A stretch of 64,000 nucleotides of DNA from Sphingobium psychrophilum (GCF_012927105.1 NZ_JABBFV010000004.1:62001-126000), one strand, 5' to 3'; positions 26,114 through 35,996 are shown, counted from the stretch's first letter. A program made the numbers and translations. The notes: generated by a model from the letters alone, not told the origin.

Positions 26114-27820
26114 TCAGGCCATGGTTCCAGCCTCCGCGCGCGCCGCGTCCGCCTTGGCCCGCTCCTCGGCCACCAGTTCCTTGCGCGACAGCTTGCCAAC
26201 CAGCGTCTTGGGCAGGTTCAGCCGGACCTCCACCTCGCACACCCGCTCATGCTTGCCCAATTGCGGATTGAGCCACTCCTTGAGCGCCGCCCCGTCAATC
26301 TCCGCGCCCTCGTTCAGGGTCACGAACGCCTTGGGCTGCTCGCCGCGATAATGGTCGGGGATGCCGATCACCAGCGCCTCCTTGACGGAGGGATGGTGGT
26401 AGAGAACCGATTCCACCTGGCTAGGGAAAACCTTGAAGCCGCCGACCGCGATCATGTCCTTCAGCCGATCGACGATCTTCACATAGCCGTCCTCGTCGAT
26501 CAGGCCGACGTCGCCGGTGCGGACAAATTCGCCGATGAACACTTCAGCATCGGCGTCCGGCCGGTTCCAATAGCCCTTCATGATCTGCGGTCCGGCAAAA
26601 AGCAGTTCACCTGGTTCGCCTTCGGGCGGCGGGCGGGTCGGGTCTTCGCGATCGACCAGCTTCACCCGCGTTCCCGGCACCGGCTGTCCCACCGTCCCGC
26701 TCTTGTTCAAACCCTCATAGGGATTGGTGCAGACGATCGGGCTGGTTTCGGTCAGGCCATAGCCCTCGATCAGCTTCGCGCCGGTCGCCGCCTCGAACTT
26801 CTGCTTCAATTCCAGCGCCAGCGGCGCGCCGCCGGAAATACAGGCGCGCAGCGAGGAGAAATCGATATTGCGGATGGCGGGATGGTCCAGCAGCGCCTGG
26901 AACATGGTCGGCACGCCGGGCAGCGACGTCGCCTTGACTCGCTGCACCGCCGCCAGCACCTGCGCCGCGTCGAAACGCGGCAGCATGACCATTTCGCCGC
27001 CATTCACCACCGTCCGGTTGAGCGTGCAGGTATTGGCGAAAACATGGAAGAAAGGCAGCACCGCGATGATCCGGTCCGGCTCGTTCGCGTGCGGATCAAT
27101 CGCCTGCGCCTGCCGCGCATTGGCGGTCAGGTTCTGGTGGGTCAGCATCGCCCCCTTGGGCGTGCCGGTCGTCCCGCCGGTATATTGCAGCAGCGCGACG
27201 TCGTTGACCGGGTCGATATCCGGCACGGAGCAGCCACCCGCATTGGCGACCAGCCGGTCGTAGCGGATGACCCGCGGATCGTCCGGCAAGGGGGTGGACT
27301 CGCTGGCCTTGAACCAGCGGAACAGCAGCGATTTGACCGGCGGCAGCATCTCCGCAACCGACCCGACGATCAGCGTCTCCAGCGCGCTATGGTCCAGCAC
27401 CTGCAACGCCGTGGGCAACAGCGCCTTGGCCGACAGGGTGAACAAAATCTTCGTGCCGCTATCGGCAACCTGATGTTCCAGTTCAGCCGCGGTATAGAGG
27501 GGGGAGAAGTTGACGACGATCGCGCCGGCCATCAGCGCGCCATAATAGGCCGCGACATAATGAGGGGTGTTGGGCAGATAGAGGCCGACCCGGTCGCCCT
27601 TTTGCACGCCCATCTTCTGCAAGCCGCAGGCGATCCGGCGGATCTGCTCCAGCATCGCGCCATAGCTGAAATGTCGCCCCATGAAGTCGATCATTGGCGC
27701 GTCGGGATGCGCCGTGGCGCTGTTCGTGACCATCTCTCCCATCGACATCGGGGGAAATGTCTGGTCCCAGACGGTGGGGTGCTGATAGCGTTCTCGCCAG
27801 ATTTTTTCTATGCTCTCCAT
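26114..27820 (-). CDS. fadD: Long-chain fatty-acid-CoA ligase (AMP-forming)
   Basis: A 568-residue acyl-CoA synthetase that activates fatty acids for beta-oxidation or lipid synthesis. It has the AMP-binding P-loop (YTGGTTGTPKGAMLTHQN), the motif IEGYGLTETSP, the hinge and adenylate motif VRTGDVGLIDEDGYVKIVDR with RLKDMI, and the C-terminal catalytic Lys region (LPKTLVGKLSRKEL). Length is typical. Substrate chain length is inferred from similarity to FadD rather than shown. Confidence 0.9.
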   Translation of the reverse strand: MESIEKIWRERYQHPTVWDQTFPPMSMGEMVTNSATAHPDAPMIDFMGRHFSYGAMLEQIRRIACGLQKMGVQKGDRVGLYLPNTPHYVAAYYGALMAGAIVVNFSPLYTAAELEHQVADSGTKILFTLSAKALLPTALQVLDHSALETLIVGSVAEMLPPVKSLLFRWFKASESTPLPDDPRVIRYDRLVANAGGCSVPDIDPVNDVALLQYTGGTTGTPKGAMLTHQNLTANARQAQAIDPHANEPDRIIAVLPFFHVFANTCTLNRTVVNGGEMVMLPRFDAAQVLAAVQRVKATSLPGVPTMFQALLDHPAIRNIDFSSLRACISGGAPLALELKQKFEAATGAKLIEGYGLTETSPIVCTNPYEGLNKSGTVGQPVPGTRVKLVDREDPTRPPPEGEPGELLFAGPQIMKGYWNRPDADAEVFIGEFVRTGDVGLIDEDGYVKIVDRLKDMIAVGGFKVFPSQVESVLYHHPSVKEALVIGIPDHYRGEQPKAFVTLNEGAEIDGAALKEWLNPQLGKHERVCEVEVRLNLPKTLVGKLSRKELVAEERAKADAARAEAGTMA

Positions 27821-27868
27821 GCCCGAAGTGTATGGGCATGCCCCACTTTACGCAAGCGTCAAGCACAG

Positions 27869-27909
27869 CAAAAAGGGCCGCGCGGCATCAGCCGCACGGC
27901 CCTGAAAAA
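27869..27909 (-). terminator. Rho-independent terminator downstream of the DUF1013 gene
   Basis: Read on the minus strand, the hairpin GGGCCGTGCGGC...GCCGCGCGGCCC is followed by TTTTT. It lies about 50 bases past the stop of the DUF1013 gene and before fadD. Confidence 0.8.
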
Positions 27910-27956
27910 TGCTGCGTCGCAGCGACTTAGTGCAAGCCGCCGATGACGCTACGGCA

Positions 27957-28655
27957 TTACACCTCGCCCTTGTTGCTGCTGAACGGATCGAGGATCGTGG
28001 CCGTTGCCGAAATCAGGTCCGTCTCGGCCTTCAACGCCTCTTCGGCACGGCGCAGCGTCTCCTGACGCTCGCGCCGCAGTTCCTCGATCAGCGCCTCGCG
28101 GTCGCCATCCAGGCGCGAATCGGTGGGGGCTTCGATGCCCAGCTTCTTGGCCGTCTTGGCAACCAGGGCATCCAGTTCACGCTGCGAACACAGGCCCAGC
28201 GTCACCGGATCTTTGGGCGTGATGTTAGAGATGTTCCAGTGGGTGCGGTCACGGATCGCCGCGATGGTGGTGCGCGTGGTGCCGATCAGCTTGCCGATCG
28301 CACCATCGGACACTTCGGGATGGTTGCGCAGGATCCAGGCGATACCGTCCGGCTTGTCCTGGCGCTTGCTGACCGGGGTGTAGCGCGGCCCCTTGGTGCG
28401 GCGAACAGGCTCCGGGCCTTTCAGCATCTTGAGCCGATAGTCGGGATTGCTCTCGCCCTTATGGATTTCGTCCATTGTGATTTCATGGGCGCGCACCGGA
28501 TCGCGGCCGGTATATTTGATGCTGGCAGTATCGTCGGCGATCGCCTGCACTTCCAAAATGTGAAGCCCGCAGAATTCCGCGATCTGGTCGAAGCTCAGAG
28601 CGCTATTGTCGACCAGCCAGCTGGCGGTCGCGTGAGGCATGAGGGGCTGGGACAC
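27957..28655 (-). CDS. trcR: DUF1013 cell-cycle transcriptional regulator (TrcR-like)
   Basis: A 232-residue DUF1013 protein, a family restricted to alphaproteobacteria and named for TrcR, a cell-cycle transcription regulator. It begins MSQPLMPHATASWLVDNSAL when the GTG is read as Met. A helix-turn-helix-like region follows (WILRNHPEVSDGAIGKLIGT), and the C-terminal half is a coiled coil (ELRRERQETLRRAEEALKAE). The GTG was chosen because GGAGAAG lies eight bases before it and the family starts with this same segment. DNA binding is inferred from the family. Confidence 0.85.
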   Translation of the reverse strand: MSQPLMPHATASWLVDNSALSFDQIAEFCGLHILEVQAIADDTASIKYTGRDPVRAHEITMDEIHKGESNPDYRLKMLKGPEPVRRTKGPRYTPVSKRQDKPDGIAWILRNHPEVSDGAIGKLIGTTRTTIAAIRDRTHWNISNITPKDPVTLGLCSQRELDALVAKTAKKLGIEAPTDSRLDGDREALIEELRRERQETLRRAEEALKAETDLISATATILDPFSSNKGEV

Positions 28656-28754
28656 GAGGTCTTCTCCGGCGTAAAAACGATAAGGGCCGCCCAAGCAGGG
28701 CGGCCACGACGGGTCGGAGATAGTCCATGACGGCAGACTGAGCAAGGAAAAGCG

Positions 28755-29783
28755 TCAGGCGACGCTTTCGATCAGCGTGGCCGGGATTGCGTGCAGCCCC
28801 GCCAGGAACTCGCGCGCGCTGCGCTCCCAGCTGAAGCTGCGCCCATAGGCGGCGCAGGCGGCGCGGTCGCACGGCAATGCGGCGGCGATCGCCTGCCCCA
28901 GATCGTCGGACAGCGCGCCGACTTCGGGCGTGATGATATCGATCGGCCCGGTTACCGGATAGGCCGCGACCGGCGTGCCGCAGGCCAGCGCCTCGATCAT
29001 CACCAGCCCGAACGTGTCGGTGCGGCTGGGGAAGACGAACACATCCGCCCCGGCATAGGCCCCCGCCAGTGCCGCGCCGAACATCGGCCCCATGAAGCGC
29101 GCCTGCGGATAGGCCCGCGCCAGCGCCGCGCGCGCCGGCCCGTCGCCCACCACCACCTTGGTCCCGCCATGATCGGTGGCCAGGAACGCCTCCAGATTCT
29201 TCTCCACCGCGACCCGCCCGACATAGAGCATGATCGGGCGCGGCAGGTCCGCGAACAGGGCGGGCGGCGGCGCATCGGGGGTGAAGGCGTCCAGATCGAC
29301 CCCCCGCCCCCAGGGCCGGACATTGGGCACGCCATGGGCGCGGAGCTGCTCGCGCACCGATCGCGTCGACACCAGCACCGCCTGCGCCGGTCCATGGAAC
29401 CAGCGTATATAGCGCCAGAACCAGGCCGCGGGCAGCCCGGTGCGCTGCGCGACATAATCGGGGAAATGGGTGTGATAGGCGGTGGTGAACGGCACCCCGC
29501 TGCGCAGGCACCAGCGCCGCGCGGCCAGGCACAATGGCCCTTCGGTCGCCAGATGTACCGCATCGGGCTGGAACGCGGCGATCGCCTGCCCCACAACTGT
29601 CGACCGCACCAGCGCCAACCGGATTTCGGGATAGGTCGGGCAAGGAATGGAGCCGTAGAGATCGGGCGAGATCACTTCGACCACATGCCCCATCTGCTCC
29701 AGTTCGGCCCGGATCGTCTGGAGCGTTCGCACCACGCCATTGACCTGCGGGCTCCAGGCATCGGTGACGATCGCTATGCGCAT
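28755..29783 (-). CDS. Family 4 glycosyltransferase (GT-B fold)
   Basis: A 342-residue retaining glycosyltransferase with the MgtA/PimB-like start MRIAIVTDAWSPQVNGV and VHLATEGPL. The acceptor-domain segment is TTAYHTHFPDYVA, and the donor-site motif is FVFPSRTDTFGLVMIEALACGTPVAA, of the EX7E type. The ATG used has GGAG upstream. It is paired with the LpxH-like phosphoesterase gene on the same strand, with only a repeat between them. This pairing suggests a joint role in an envelope glycolipid, but the substrate is unknown. Confidence 0.87.
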   Translation of the reverse strand: MRIAIVTDAWSPQVNGVVRTLQTIRAELEQMGHVVEVISPDLYGSIPCPTYPEIRLALVRSTVVGQAIAAFQPDAVHLATEGPLCLAARRWCLRSGVPFTTAYHTHFPDYVAQRTGLPAAWFWRYIRWFHGPAQAVLVSTRSVREQLRAHGVPNVRPWGRGVDLDAFTPDAPPPALFADLPRPIMLYVGRVAVEKNLEAFLATDHGGTKVVVGDGPARAALARAYPQARFMGPMFGAALAGAYAGADVFVFPSRTDTFGLVMIEALACGTPVAAYPVTGPIDIITPEVGALSDDLGQAIAAALPCDRAACAAYGRSFSWERSAREFLAGLHAIPATLIESVA

Positions 29784-29817
29784 GGGGATCAACTCCATCA
29801 TCCCGTCAAATTCAGCA

Positions 29818-29882
29818 TGTTCCCACGCAGGCGGGAATCCAGTTCAGACCGTGAGACTGGGCTCCCGCCTGCGCGGGAGCAC
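29818..29882. repeat. Head-to-head GCAG-loop hairpin pair (family 1)
   Basis: Arms are GTTCCCACGCAGGCGGGAAT with one mismatch in the left stem, and an inverted right arm GCTCCCGC-GCAG-GCGGGAGC with a perfect stem. Both carry the flank TCCAG or CCCAG. The element separates the glycosyltransferase from the phosphoesterase gene. Confidence 0.85.
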
Positions 29883-29896
29883 GCAGCACCAATGCC

Positions 29897-30769
29897 TCAA
29901 GCCGCCATCCGCGCACGCACATCCTGCTCGCGCTCCTCCCGCTTGGCGATCTCGTCCGCCCAGTGCAGCACTTCCATCCGCCCGTCGTCATGCTCGACCA
30001 GCGCGGTGCACCCCTCGACCCAGTCGCCATCATTATAATAGTCGATGCCGTCAATCTCGCGCATTTCGGCATTGTGGATATGGCCGCACACCACCCCGTC
30101 GACGCCCCGCGTCCCGGCCTCATGCGCCACCACTTCCTCGAAGCGGGAGATGAAGGATACCGCGTTCTTGACCTTGTGCTTGGCCATCTTGCTGAGCGAC
30201 CAATAGGGCAGCCCCATCTTCTGCCGCACTGCATTGACCACGACGTTGAGCCGCATCAGCGTCGTGTAGGCCGCGTCGCCCACGAACGCCAACCAGCGGT
30301 GCGCGAGCATGATCGTGTCGAACTCGTCGCCATGCAGCACCAGCAGCTTGCGCCCGTCGGCGGTCGTATGGATCGCCTTGCGCCGGATTTCGACCCCGCC
30401 AAAGCTCATGCCGGTGAATTGCCGGAACATCTCGTCATGATTGCCGGGGATATAGACGACCCGCGTGCCGCGCTTGGCCCGCTTCATCAGCCGCCACACC
30501 ACGTCATTATGGCTGGCGGGCCAGTAGAAGCGCTTCTTCAGCCGCCATCCGTCGATGATGTCGCCCACCAGATAGAGGGTGTCGCTATCCACATTATCGA
30601 GGAAATCGATCAGCATCGCGGCATTGCACCCGCGCGTGCCCAGATGAATGTCCGAAATCCAGATGCTGCGATAGCGGCGCCGTTTGCCTTCCCGCTCAGG
30701 GATATGAAAACGATCGTCCGCGCCCTCTTCCAGCTCGCTCAGGAAGGGCAGCCGCGTAATGGCGTTCAT
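29897..30769 (-). CDS. LpxH-like metallophosphoesterase (UDP-2,3-diacylglucosamine diphosphatase family)
   Basis: A 290-residue calcineurin-like phosphoesterase with all metal motifs: SDIHLGTRG, GDIIDGW, GNHDE, HGDEFD and GHIHNAE. It resembles LpxH-type proteins of alphaproteobacteria. Sphingomonads make glycosphingolipids as well as lipid A-like molecules, and true lipid A precursor hydrolysis in them may use LpxI, so this protein could act on another nucleotide-linked lipid. The adjacent glycosyltransferase supports an envelope-lipid role. The ATG follows GGGGATC. Confidence 0.82.
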   Translation of the reverse strand: MNAITRLPFLSELEEGADDRFHIPEREGKRRRYRSIWISDIHLGTRGCNAAMLIDFLDNVDSDTLYLVGDIIDGWRLKKRFYWPASHNDVVWRLMKRAKRGTRVVYIPGNHDEMFRQFTGMSFGGVEIRRKAIHTTADGRKLLVLHGDEFDTIMLAHRWLAFVGDAAYTTLMRLNVVVNAVRQKMGLPYWSLSKMAKHKVKNAVSFISRFEEVVAHEAGTRGVDGVVCGHIHNAEMREIDGIDYYNDGDWVEGCTALVEHDDGRMEVLHWADEIAKREEREQDVRARMAA

Positions 30770-30943
30770 GATACGATCCCCAAAGATCATTGTCCTTGGG
30801 AGCGAATCCTTAAGCGCGCAATGTTACAGTTCCGAAGAGAATATGACGGAAATGCTACTGCTTACTTAGAACGCATTTTTATCGATTTTTGATTTTTCTG
30901 ATTCTTTCAGAATTCTGGCGAAGGTTTCAACTATTGGCTGAAC

Positions 30944-31321
30944 TTAATCATCAACATTCCCAGCCAAAGTCCTAGCGCAGCTCTGCACAACCGTTTTCCC
31001 ACAAACTCCGACCCAACTAGTGATGAAATAATCCCAGTTTTCACCATCAGCGTAATTACGGAAATTTAGGACTATAGAATAAATCGTTTGAGAACCCTCA
31101 TCATCAGGATCCAGAGTAACTATCATCAATTTAAAGGCTGATTCATCTGGATCCAGCACAAGTTTATTTCTAGCTGAAGATGCAATCCGTTCGCGCATTT
31201 CATACGCTAAAACCTTCCCAACCGGATCAGGTGCCGTCACTCCTATATAGAAGGAAGCCGCCGTCGCCGCGTTAGGAGAAGCAACGATCAAAAATGGTAT
31301 CGCGAAAAGTAAGCGCTTCAT
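30944..31321 (-). CDS. AT-rich gene for a small exported protein of unknown function
   Basis: 125 residues. A signal peptide (LLFAIPFLIVASPNAATAA) precedes a soluble domain with two Cys (VGVCGKTVVQSCARTL). No family was recognised. Base and codon use differ plainly from every neighbour, with many A/T-ending codons (TTA, AAA, ATA, AAT), and the 170 bases downstream are equally AT-rich. This points to recent acquisition. Its ATG overlaps the stop of the quinone oxidoreductase gene (ATGA), so it is now co-translated with a resident gene. Confidence 0.65.
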   Translation of the reverse strand: MKRLLFAIPFLIVASPNAATAASFYIGVTAPDPVGKVLAYEMRERIASSARNKLVLDPDESAFKLMIVTLDPDDEGSQTIYSIVLNFRNYADGENWDYFITSWVGVCGKTVVQSCARTLAGNVDD

Positions 31322-32343
31322 AATCCCCCCGCTACTTGATCGACCACCAGCACGATCTTCCCGAAATGCTCGCCCGCATCCATCCGCGCATGGGCCTTGG
31401 CCGCATCCGCCAGCGCGAACTTCTGGTCCATCGCCGGGCGCAATTTCCCCTCACCCACGAACGACCACACCGTCCGCATCAATTCATCCGCGACCAGGCT
31501 CTTGAACCCCACCGACCGCGCCCGCAGCGTCGATCCGGTGATGGTCAGCCGCTTTTGCATGATCGCCGGGATGAAAATCTCCGCCTTCGCCCCGCCCAGC
31601 ACCGCGATCGACACATGCCGCCCATCCTCGGCCAGGCAAGCCAGGTTACGCGGCACATAATCGCCACCGACCATGTCCAGCACCGCCTGAACCCCCTGCC
31701 CGCCGGTGATCGCCTTCACTGCCTCGACATAATCCTGGGTGCGATAATTGACCGCATGATCCGCACCCCACGCCTTGGCAGCCGCGCATTTCTCGTCCGA
31801 ACCGCAGGTCACAATGATCTTGACGTCGAACAGGTTGCACAGCCGGATCGCCATCGTCCCGATGCCGCTGGTCCCGCCATGGACCAGCACCGTATCGCCG
31901 CCCACCGCATAGGCGCGCTCGAACAAATTGGTCCACACCGTAAACAGGGTTTCGGGCAGCGCCGCCGCCTCGGCCAGATCATAATCGTCGGGCAAAGGCA
32001 GGCATTGCCCCGCCGGCGCCACCGCATATTCGGCGTAACCCCCGCCCGCCAACAGCGCGCACACCTTCTGCCCCACCAACGAATCCGCGCCGCTCCCGGC
32101 CGCCACGATGGTCCCGGCCACCTCCAGCCCCGGAATGTCCGAAGCGCCCGGCGGCGGCGGATATTTGCCCTGCCGTTGCAACACATCAGGCCGGTTCACG
32201 CCCGCAGCGGCCACGCGGATCAACACCTCGCCGTCGCTCGGCACGGGGACCGGCCGCTGCTGCGCCACCAGCGCCTCCGGCCCGCCCGGCTTGGGAATCG
32301 CGATCACCGTCATTTCGCGCGCTATTGCGCCCACATCCGCCAT
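31318..32343 (-). CDS. NAD(P)H quinone oxidoreductase, zinc-free MDR family (PIG3-like)
   Basis: A 341-residue medium-chain dehydrogenase/reductase without the catalytic zinc ligands. It shows VAAAGVNRPDVLQRQGKYPP, PGLEVAGTIVAAG, the NADPH site VHGGTSGIGTMAIRLC and LDMVGGDY. The best match is the TIGR02824/PIG3 group of quinone reductases. The start was set at the ATG before the conserved region; the much longer upstream frame has no family similarity. The C-terminal end overlaps the AT-rich gene. Confidence 0.88.
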   Translation of the reverse strand: MADVGAIAREMTVIAIPKPGGPEALVAQQRPVPVPSDGEVLIRVAAAGVNRPDVLQRQGKYPPPPGASDIPGLEVAGTIVAAGSGADSLVGQKVCALLAGGGYAEYAVAPAGQCLPLPDDYDLAEAAALPETLFTVWTNLFERAYAVGGDTVLVHGGTSGIGTMAIRLCNLFDVKIIVTCGSDEKCAAAKAWGADHAVNYRTQDYVEAVKAITGGQGVQAVLDMVGGDYVPRNLACLAEDGRHVSIAVLGGAKAEIFIPAIMQKRLTITGSTLRARSVGFKSLVADELMRTVWSFVGEGKLRPAMDQKFALADAAKAHARMDAGEHFGKIVLVVDQVAGGL

Positions 32344-32446
32344 GTCACTGCCCCCGGTGATTAACCATGTTGCGCCGCACCAAAAATCGACGGACGGAAC
32401 CGACGCCCTTATTGACAGAGTGGCCCGCAGGGTCAACATTGGCGTC

Positions 32447-32644
32447 ATGAACTTGGATGACGATCTGCCGAACAAGGGAGATGATCCGCTGGCCCGCCTG
32501 CTGAGGCAGGATCTGGGGCCTTTGTCCGTTACCGAACTGGACGCCCGCATCCGCGCTCTGGAAACGGAAATCGCGCGCACCAGAACGATAAAAGACAACG
32601 CCGTTAACCATAAGGCAAGTGCCGAGGCGTTATTCAGGCGATGA
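32447..32644 (+). CDS. DUF1192 small protein
   Basis: A 65-residue protein with the DUF1192 pattern: an acidic start (MNLDDDLPNKGDDPLARL), then LSVTELDARIRALETEIAR, a short coiled coil. The family is small, alphaproteobacterial and of unknown function. It lies directly upstream of clpA in the same direction and may share its transcript. Confidence 0.75.
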   Translation: MNLDDDLPNKGDDPLARLLRQDLGPLSVTELDARIRALETEIARTRTIKDNAVNHKASAEALFRR

Positions 32645-32797
32645 ACCCGCGCCTTGCCCCCTGCGCCCTTAAGGGCACCATTGGGCTTGGGCAGTCAGGC
32701 AATTCCGCTGGTCGTGGCCATGGCCTTGATCCCGCGTCGAGCAATGCCGACATATGGTTCGATACCGCCCCTCTTTGGGGCCAGGAGTAGAACAGAC

Positions 32798-35128
32798 ATG
32801 CCCTCTTTCGCACCCGCTCTGGAAACCACCCTGCACAACGCGCTGACCCATGCGTCGGAGCGCAAGCATGAATATGCCACGCTGGAACATCTGCTTCTGG
32901 CATTGATAGATGACGAACATGCGTCAAAAGTGATGCAGGCGTGCGGCGTGGAAATCGGCGAGCTGGGCGACGCCGTCACCCAATATCTCGACACCGAACT
33001 CGACAGCCTGAAGGTCGAGGGGTCCAGCGATCCTTCCCCCACCAGCGGTTTTCAGCGCGTGGTCCAGCGCGCCATCCTCCATGTCCAGTCGTCCGGCAAG
33101 GATGAGGTGACGGGCGCCAACGTGCTCGTCGCGCTCTTCTCCGAACGCGAATCCTATGCCGTCTATTTCCTGCAACAGCAGGATATGAGCCGCCTCGATG
33201 CCGTGAGCTTCATCAGCCATGGCGTCGGCAAGGGCACGCCCACGCCCGAGCGTCAGGAGACTAAGGGCGCTTCCGAGGAGGAAAAGAAGGTGCAGGACGG
33301 CAAGGCCAAGAAGGACAGCGCCCTCGAACAGTTCACCGTCAACCTCAACGAGAAAGCGGGCCGGGGCAAGGTCGATCCGCTGATCGGCCGCACGGCGGAA
33401 GTGGATCGCACGATCCAGATCCTGTGCCGCCGCTCGAAGAATAATCCGCTCTATGTCGGCGATCCGGGCGTGGGCAAGACCGCGATCGCGGAAGGCTTGG
33501 CGCGCAAGATCGTGGAAGGCGAAGTGCCCGACGTGCTCAAGGAAGCGGTCATCTACTCGCTCGACATGGGCGCGTTGCTGGCTGGCACCCGCTATCGCGG
33601 CGATTTCGAGGAGCGGTTGAAGGCGGTCGTCACCGAACTGGAAAAGATGCCGCATGCGGTCCTCTTCATCGATGAAATCCACACCGTCATCGGTGCCGGC
33701 GCTACCAGCGGCGGCGCGATGGATGCGTCCAACCTGCTGAAGCCCGCTCTGTCGGGCGGCACCATCCGCTGCATCGGTTCGACCACCTACAAGGAATTTC
33801 GTAACCATTTCGAAAAGGATCGCGCCCTGCTGCGCCGGTTCCAGAAGATCGATGTCAACGAGCCCACGATCGAGGATACGATCAAGATCCTGACCGGCCT
33901 GCGCACCGCGTTTGAGGATCATCATCACGTCAAATATACCCCCGACGCGATCAAGGCGGCCGTGGAACTCTCGGCGCGCTATATCAACGACCGCAAGCTG
34001 CCGGACAAGGCGATCGACGTGATCGACGAGGTCGGCGCGATGCAGATGCTGGTGGTGCCCTCCAAGCGCAAGAAGACGATCACCCCCAAGGAGATCGAGC
34101 AGGTCATCGCGACCATGGCCCGTATCCCGCCCAAGACCGTGTCGTCTGACGACAAGACCGTGCTCAGTTCGCTGACCACGGACTTGAAGCGCGTCGTCTT
34201 CGGTCAGGACAAGGCGATCGAGGTGCTGTCGTCGGCGATCAAGCTGTCGCGCGCCGGCTTGCGCGATCCCGACAAGCCGATCGGCAACTATCTCTTCTCC
34301 GGCCCCACCGGCGTCGGCAAGACGGAGGTCGCGCGCCAACTCGCCTCGATCATGGGCATCCCGCTCCAGCGGTTCGACATGTCGGAATATATGGAACGCC
34401 ATTCGGTCAGCCGCCTGATCGGCGCGCCTCCGGGCTATGTCGGCTATGACCAGGGCGGCCTGCTGACCGATGCCGTCGACCAGCAACCGCATAGCGTGCT
34501 GCTGCTGGACGAGATCGAAAAGGCGCATCCCGACCTGTTCAACATCCTGTTGCAGGTCATGGATAATGGCCGCCTGACCGATCATCATGGCAAGACCGTC
34601 GATTTCCGTAACACCATCCTCATCATGACCACCAATGCCGGTGCGTCGGACATGGCGAAGGAAAGCATCGGTTTCGGCGAGTTCACCCGCGAGGATGTGC
34701 AGGAAGATGCGGTGAAGAAGCTCTTCACCCCCGAATTCCGCAACCGTCTCGATGCGATCGTGCCGTTCGACTATCTGCCGACCGAAGTGGTGGCCCGCGT
34801 CATCGACAAGTTCGTTCTGCAACTCGAACTGCAACTGGCCGACCGCGATGTCCACATCACCCTGGATCAGGACGCAAAGGACTGGCTGACCAAGAAGGGC
34901 TATGACAAGCTCTATGGCGCCCGCCCGATGGGCCGTTTGATGCAGGAAAAGATCAAGCAGCCGTTGGCCGAGGAACTGCTCTTCGGCAAGCTGGTCCATG
35001 GCGGCGAGGTCCATGTCCATATGAAGGAAACCGACGGGGTTGCGGCGCTGGCCTTCGAAATCACCCCGGCGGCTCCTAAAAAGGGCAAGAAGGGCGGCAA
35101 GGCCAAGACCACAGAAGGCACGAAATAA
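32798..35128 (+). CDS. clpA: ClpA, ATP-dependent Clp protease ATP-binding subunit
   Basis: A 776-residue AAA+ unfoldase that feeds proteins to ClpP. The N-domain (residues about 1-145) has the two Clp repeats. The first ATPase has Walker A GDPGVGKT near residue 222 and the second has GPTGVGKT near 502. Pore and Walker B segments ([29 protein letters not shown]) are intact. The tail is very Lys-rich ([12 protein letters not shown]). The ATG has AGGAG upstream. The adaptor gene clpS, often next to clpA, is not found between DUF1192 and clpA. Confidence 0.96.
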   Translation: MPSFAPALETTLHNALTHASERKHEYATLEHLLLALIDDEHASKVMQACGVEIGELGDAVTQYLDTELDSLKVEGSSDPSPTSGFQRVVQRAILHVQSSGKDEVTGANVLVALFSERESYAVYFLQQQDMSRLDAVSFISHGVGKGTPTPERQETKGASEEEKKVQDGKAKKDSALEQFTVNLNEKAGRGKVDPLIGRTAEVDRTIQILCRRSKNNPLYVGDPGVGKTAIAEGLARKIVEGEVPDVLKEAVIYSLDMGALLAGTRYRGDFEERLKAVVTELEKMPHAVLFIDEIHTVIGAGATSGGAMDASNLLKPALSGGTIRCIGSTTYKEFRNHFEKDRALLRRFQKIDVNEPTIEDTIKILTGLRTAFEDHHHVKYTPDAIKAAVELSARYINDRKLPDKAIDVIDEVGAMQMLVVPSKRKKTITPKEIEQVIATMARIPPKTVSSDDKTVLSSLTTDLKRVVFGQDKAIEVLSSAIKLSRAGLRDPDKPIGNYLFSGPTGVGKTEVARQLASIMGIPLQRFDMSEYMERHSVSRLIGAPPGYVGYDQGGLLTDAVDQQPHSVLLLDEIEKAHPDLFNILLQVMDNGRLTDHHGKTVDFRNTILIMTTNAGASDMAKESIGFGEFTREDVQEDAVKKLFTPEFRNRLDAIVPFDYLPTEVVARVIDKFVLQLELQLADRDVHITLDQDAKDWLTKKGYDKLYGARPMGRLMQEKIKQPLAEELLFGKLVHGGEVHVHMKETDGVAALAFEITPAAPKKGKKGGKAKTTEGTK

Positions 35129-35149
35129 GCGCCTTCCCGGCACAAACGA

Positions 35150-35181
35150 AAAGGGCGGCCCGCAACGGCCGCCCTTTCTTT
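35150..35181 (+). terminator. Rho-independent terminator after clpA
   Basis: The stem GGGCGGCC/GGCCGCCC is followed by TTTCTTT and begins about 24 bases after the clpA stop. Confidence 0.85.
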
Positions 35182-35188
35182 ATGAAAA

Positions 35189-35261
35189 CCCTTCTCCCCA
35201 TGGGGGAGAAGGATACGCAGCCTCGCCAGCTTGCTGGCTAGGCGAAGTTGGATGAGGGGGG
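35189..35261. repeat. Family 2 repeat (CTTCTCC...GGAGAAGGATACG...AGTTGG)
   Basis: A closed hairpin CTTCTCCCC/GGGGAGAAG is followed by GATACGCAGCCT, a second small hairpin GCCAGC/GCTGGC, then AGGCGAAGTTGGATGAGGGG, which pairs back loosely with the start. Four related copies lie in the GTA locus. It separates clpA from the lipase-like gene. Confidence 0.85.
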
Positions 35262-35324
35262 AAACACCGCTCGCGGACTTGAACGGCTGCGTTCGCCGAC
35301 ACACCACAAGATGAACCCAACCTC

Positions 35325-35996
35325 ATGACCCAGCCGACCGACTCCGTCATCCTCCTCCACGGTTTCGGCGGGCACCCGCTCCAGACCGCCCTGCTCGCCC
35401 GCCGCCTGCGCGCCGCGGGCTTTGATGTCGCGAACATCGGCTACCCCAGCTGGCGCTGGCCGATCGACCGCGTGCTGGCCCATCTCCATCAGCGCATTAC
35501 CGCCGCCCCCGCCTACACGGCCCAGCGCCTCCATTGCGTCGGCCACTCGATGGGCGGCCTGCTGCTCCGCGCCTATCTCGCCCACCATCGCCCCGCTCAT
35601 CTCGGCCGCGTCGTCATGCTCGGCACGCCCAATGGCGGCAGCGAACTGGCCGATCTCCTCTACCGCCTGCGCCTTAACCATCCGATCCTCAACCATTCGG
35701 GCGCGCTCCTGCGCACCCGGCGCGACGCCGCAACACAGGCGCTGTTCGGCTCGATCGATTATCCCCTGGGCATCATAGCCGGCGATCGCCCGATGATCGG
35801 CACATTCCCCAACCTCGTCTTCCGCGCCCCCAATGACGGCAAGGTCAGCGTCGCCGCCACGCACCTGCCCGGACAGAGCGATCATCTCGTCCTGCCCGTC
35901 GCCCACACCGCTATGATCTACAGCCATCCGGTCGCCGACCAGGTCACGCATTTCCTGCGCGATGGTCAGTTCAAACGCCCCTCCCCGACCGCCTGA
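35325..35996 (+). CDS. Alpha/beta hydrolase, lipase or acyl-esterase type
   Basis: A 223-residue hydrolase. The oxyanion segment is VILLHGFGGHP, and the nucleophile elbow GHSMGG with catalytic Ser sits near residue 76. A segment VVMLGTPNGGSELADLLYRL follows, with a plausible catalytic His near the end (PVAHTAMIYSHP). It resembles triacylglycerol lipase/PGAP1-like cytosolic hydrolases with small lids. No signal peptide is seen. The substrate is unknown. Confidence 0.8.
   Translation: MTQPTDSVILLHGFGGHPLQTALLARRLRAAGFDVANIGYPSWRWPIDRVLAHLHQRITAAPAYTAQRLHCVGHSMGGLLLRAYLAHHRPAHLGRVVMLGTPNGGSELADLLYRLRLNHPILNHSGALLRTRRDAATQALFGSIDYPLGIIAGDRPMIGTFPNLVFRAPNDGKVSVAATHLPGQSDHLVLPVAHTAMIYSHPVADQVTHFLRDGQFKRPSPTA

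Noticed and set aside
32924..35143. 739-codon minus-strand frame across clpA
   Set aside because: Shadow of ClpA codons; the ClpA reading has both Walker boxes.
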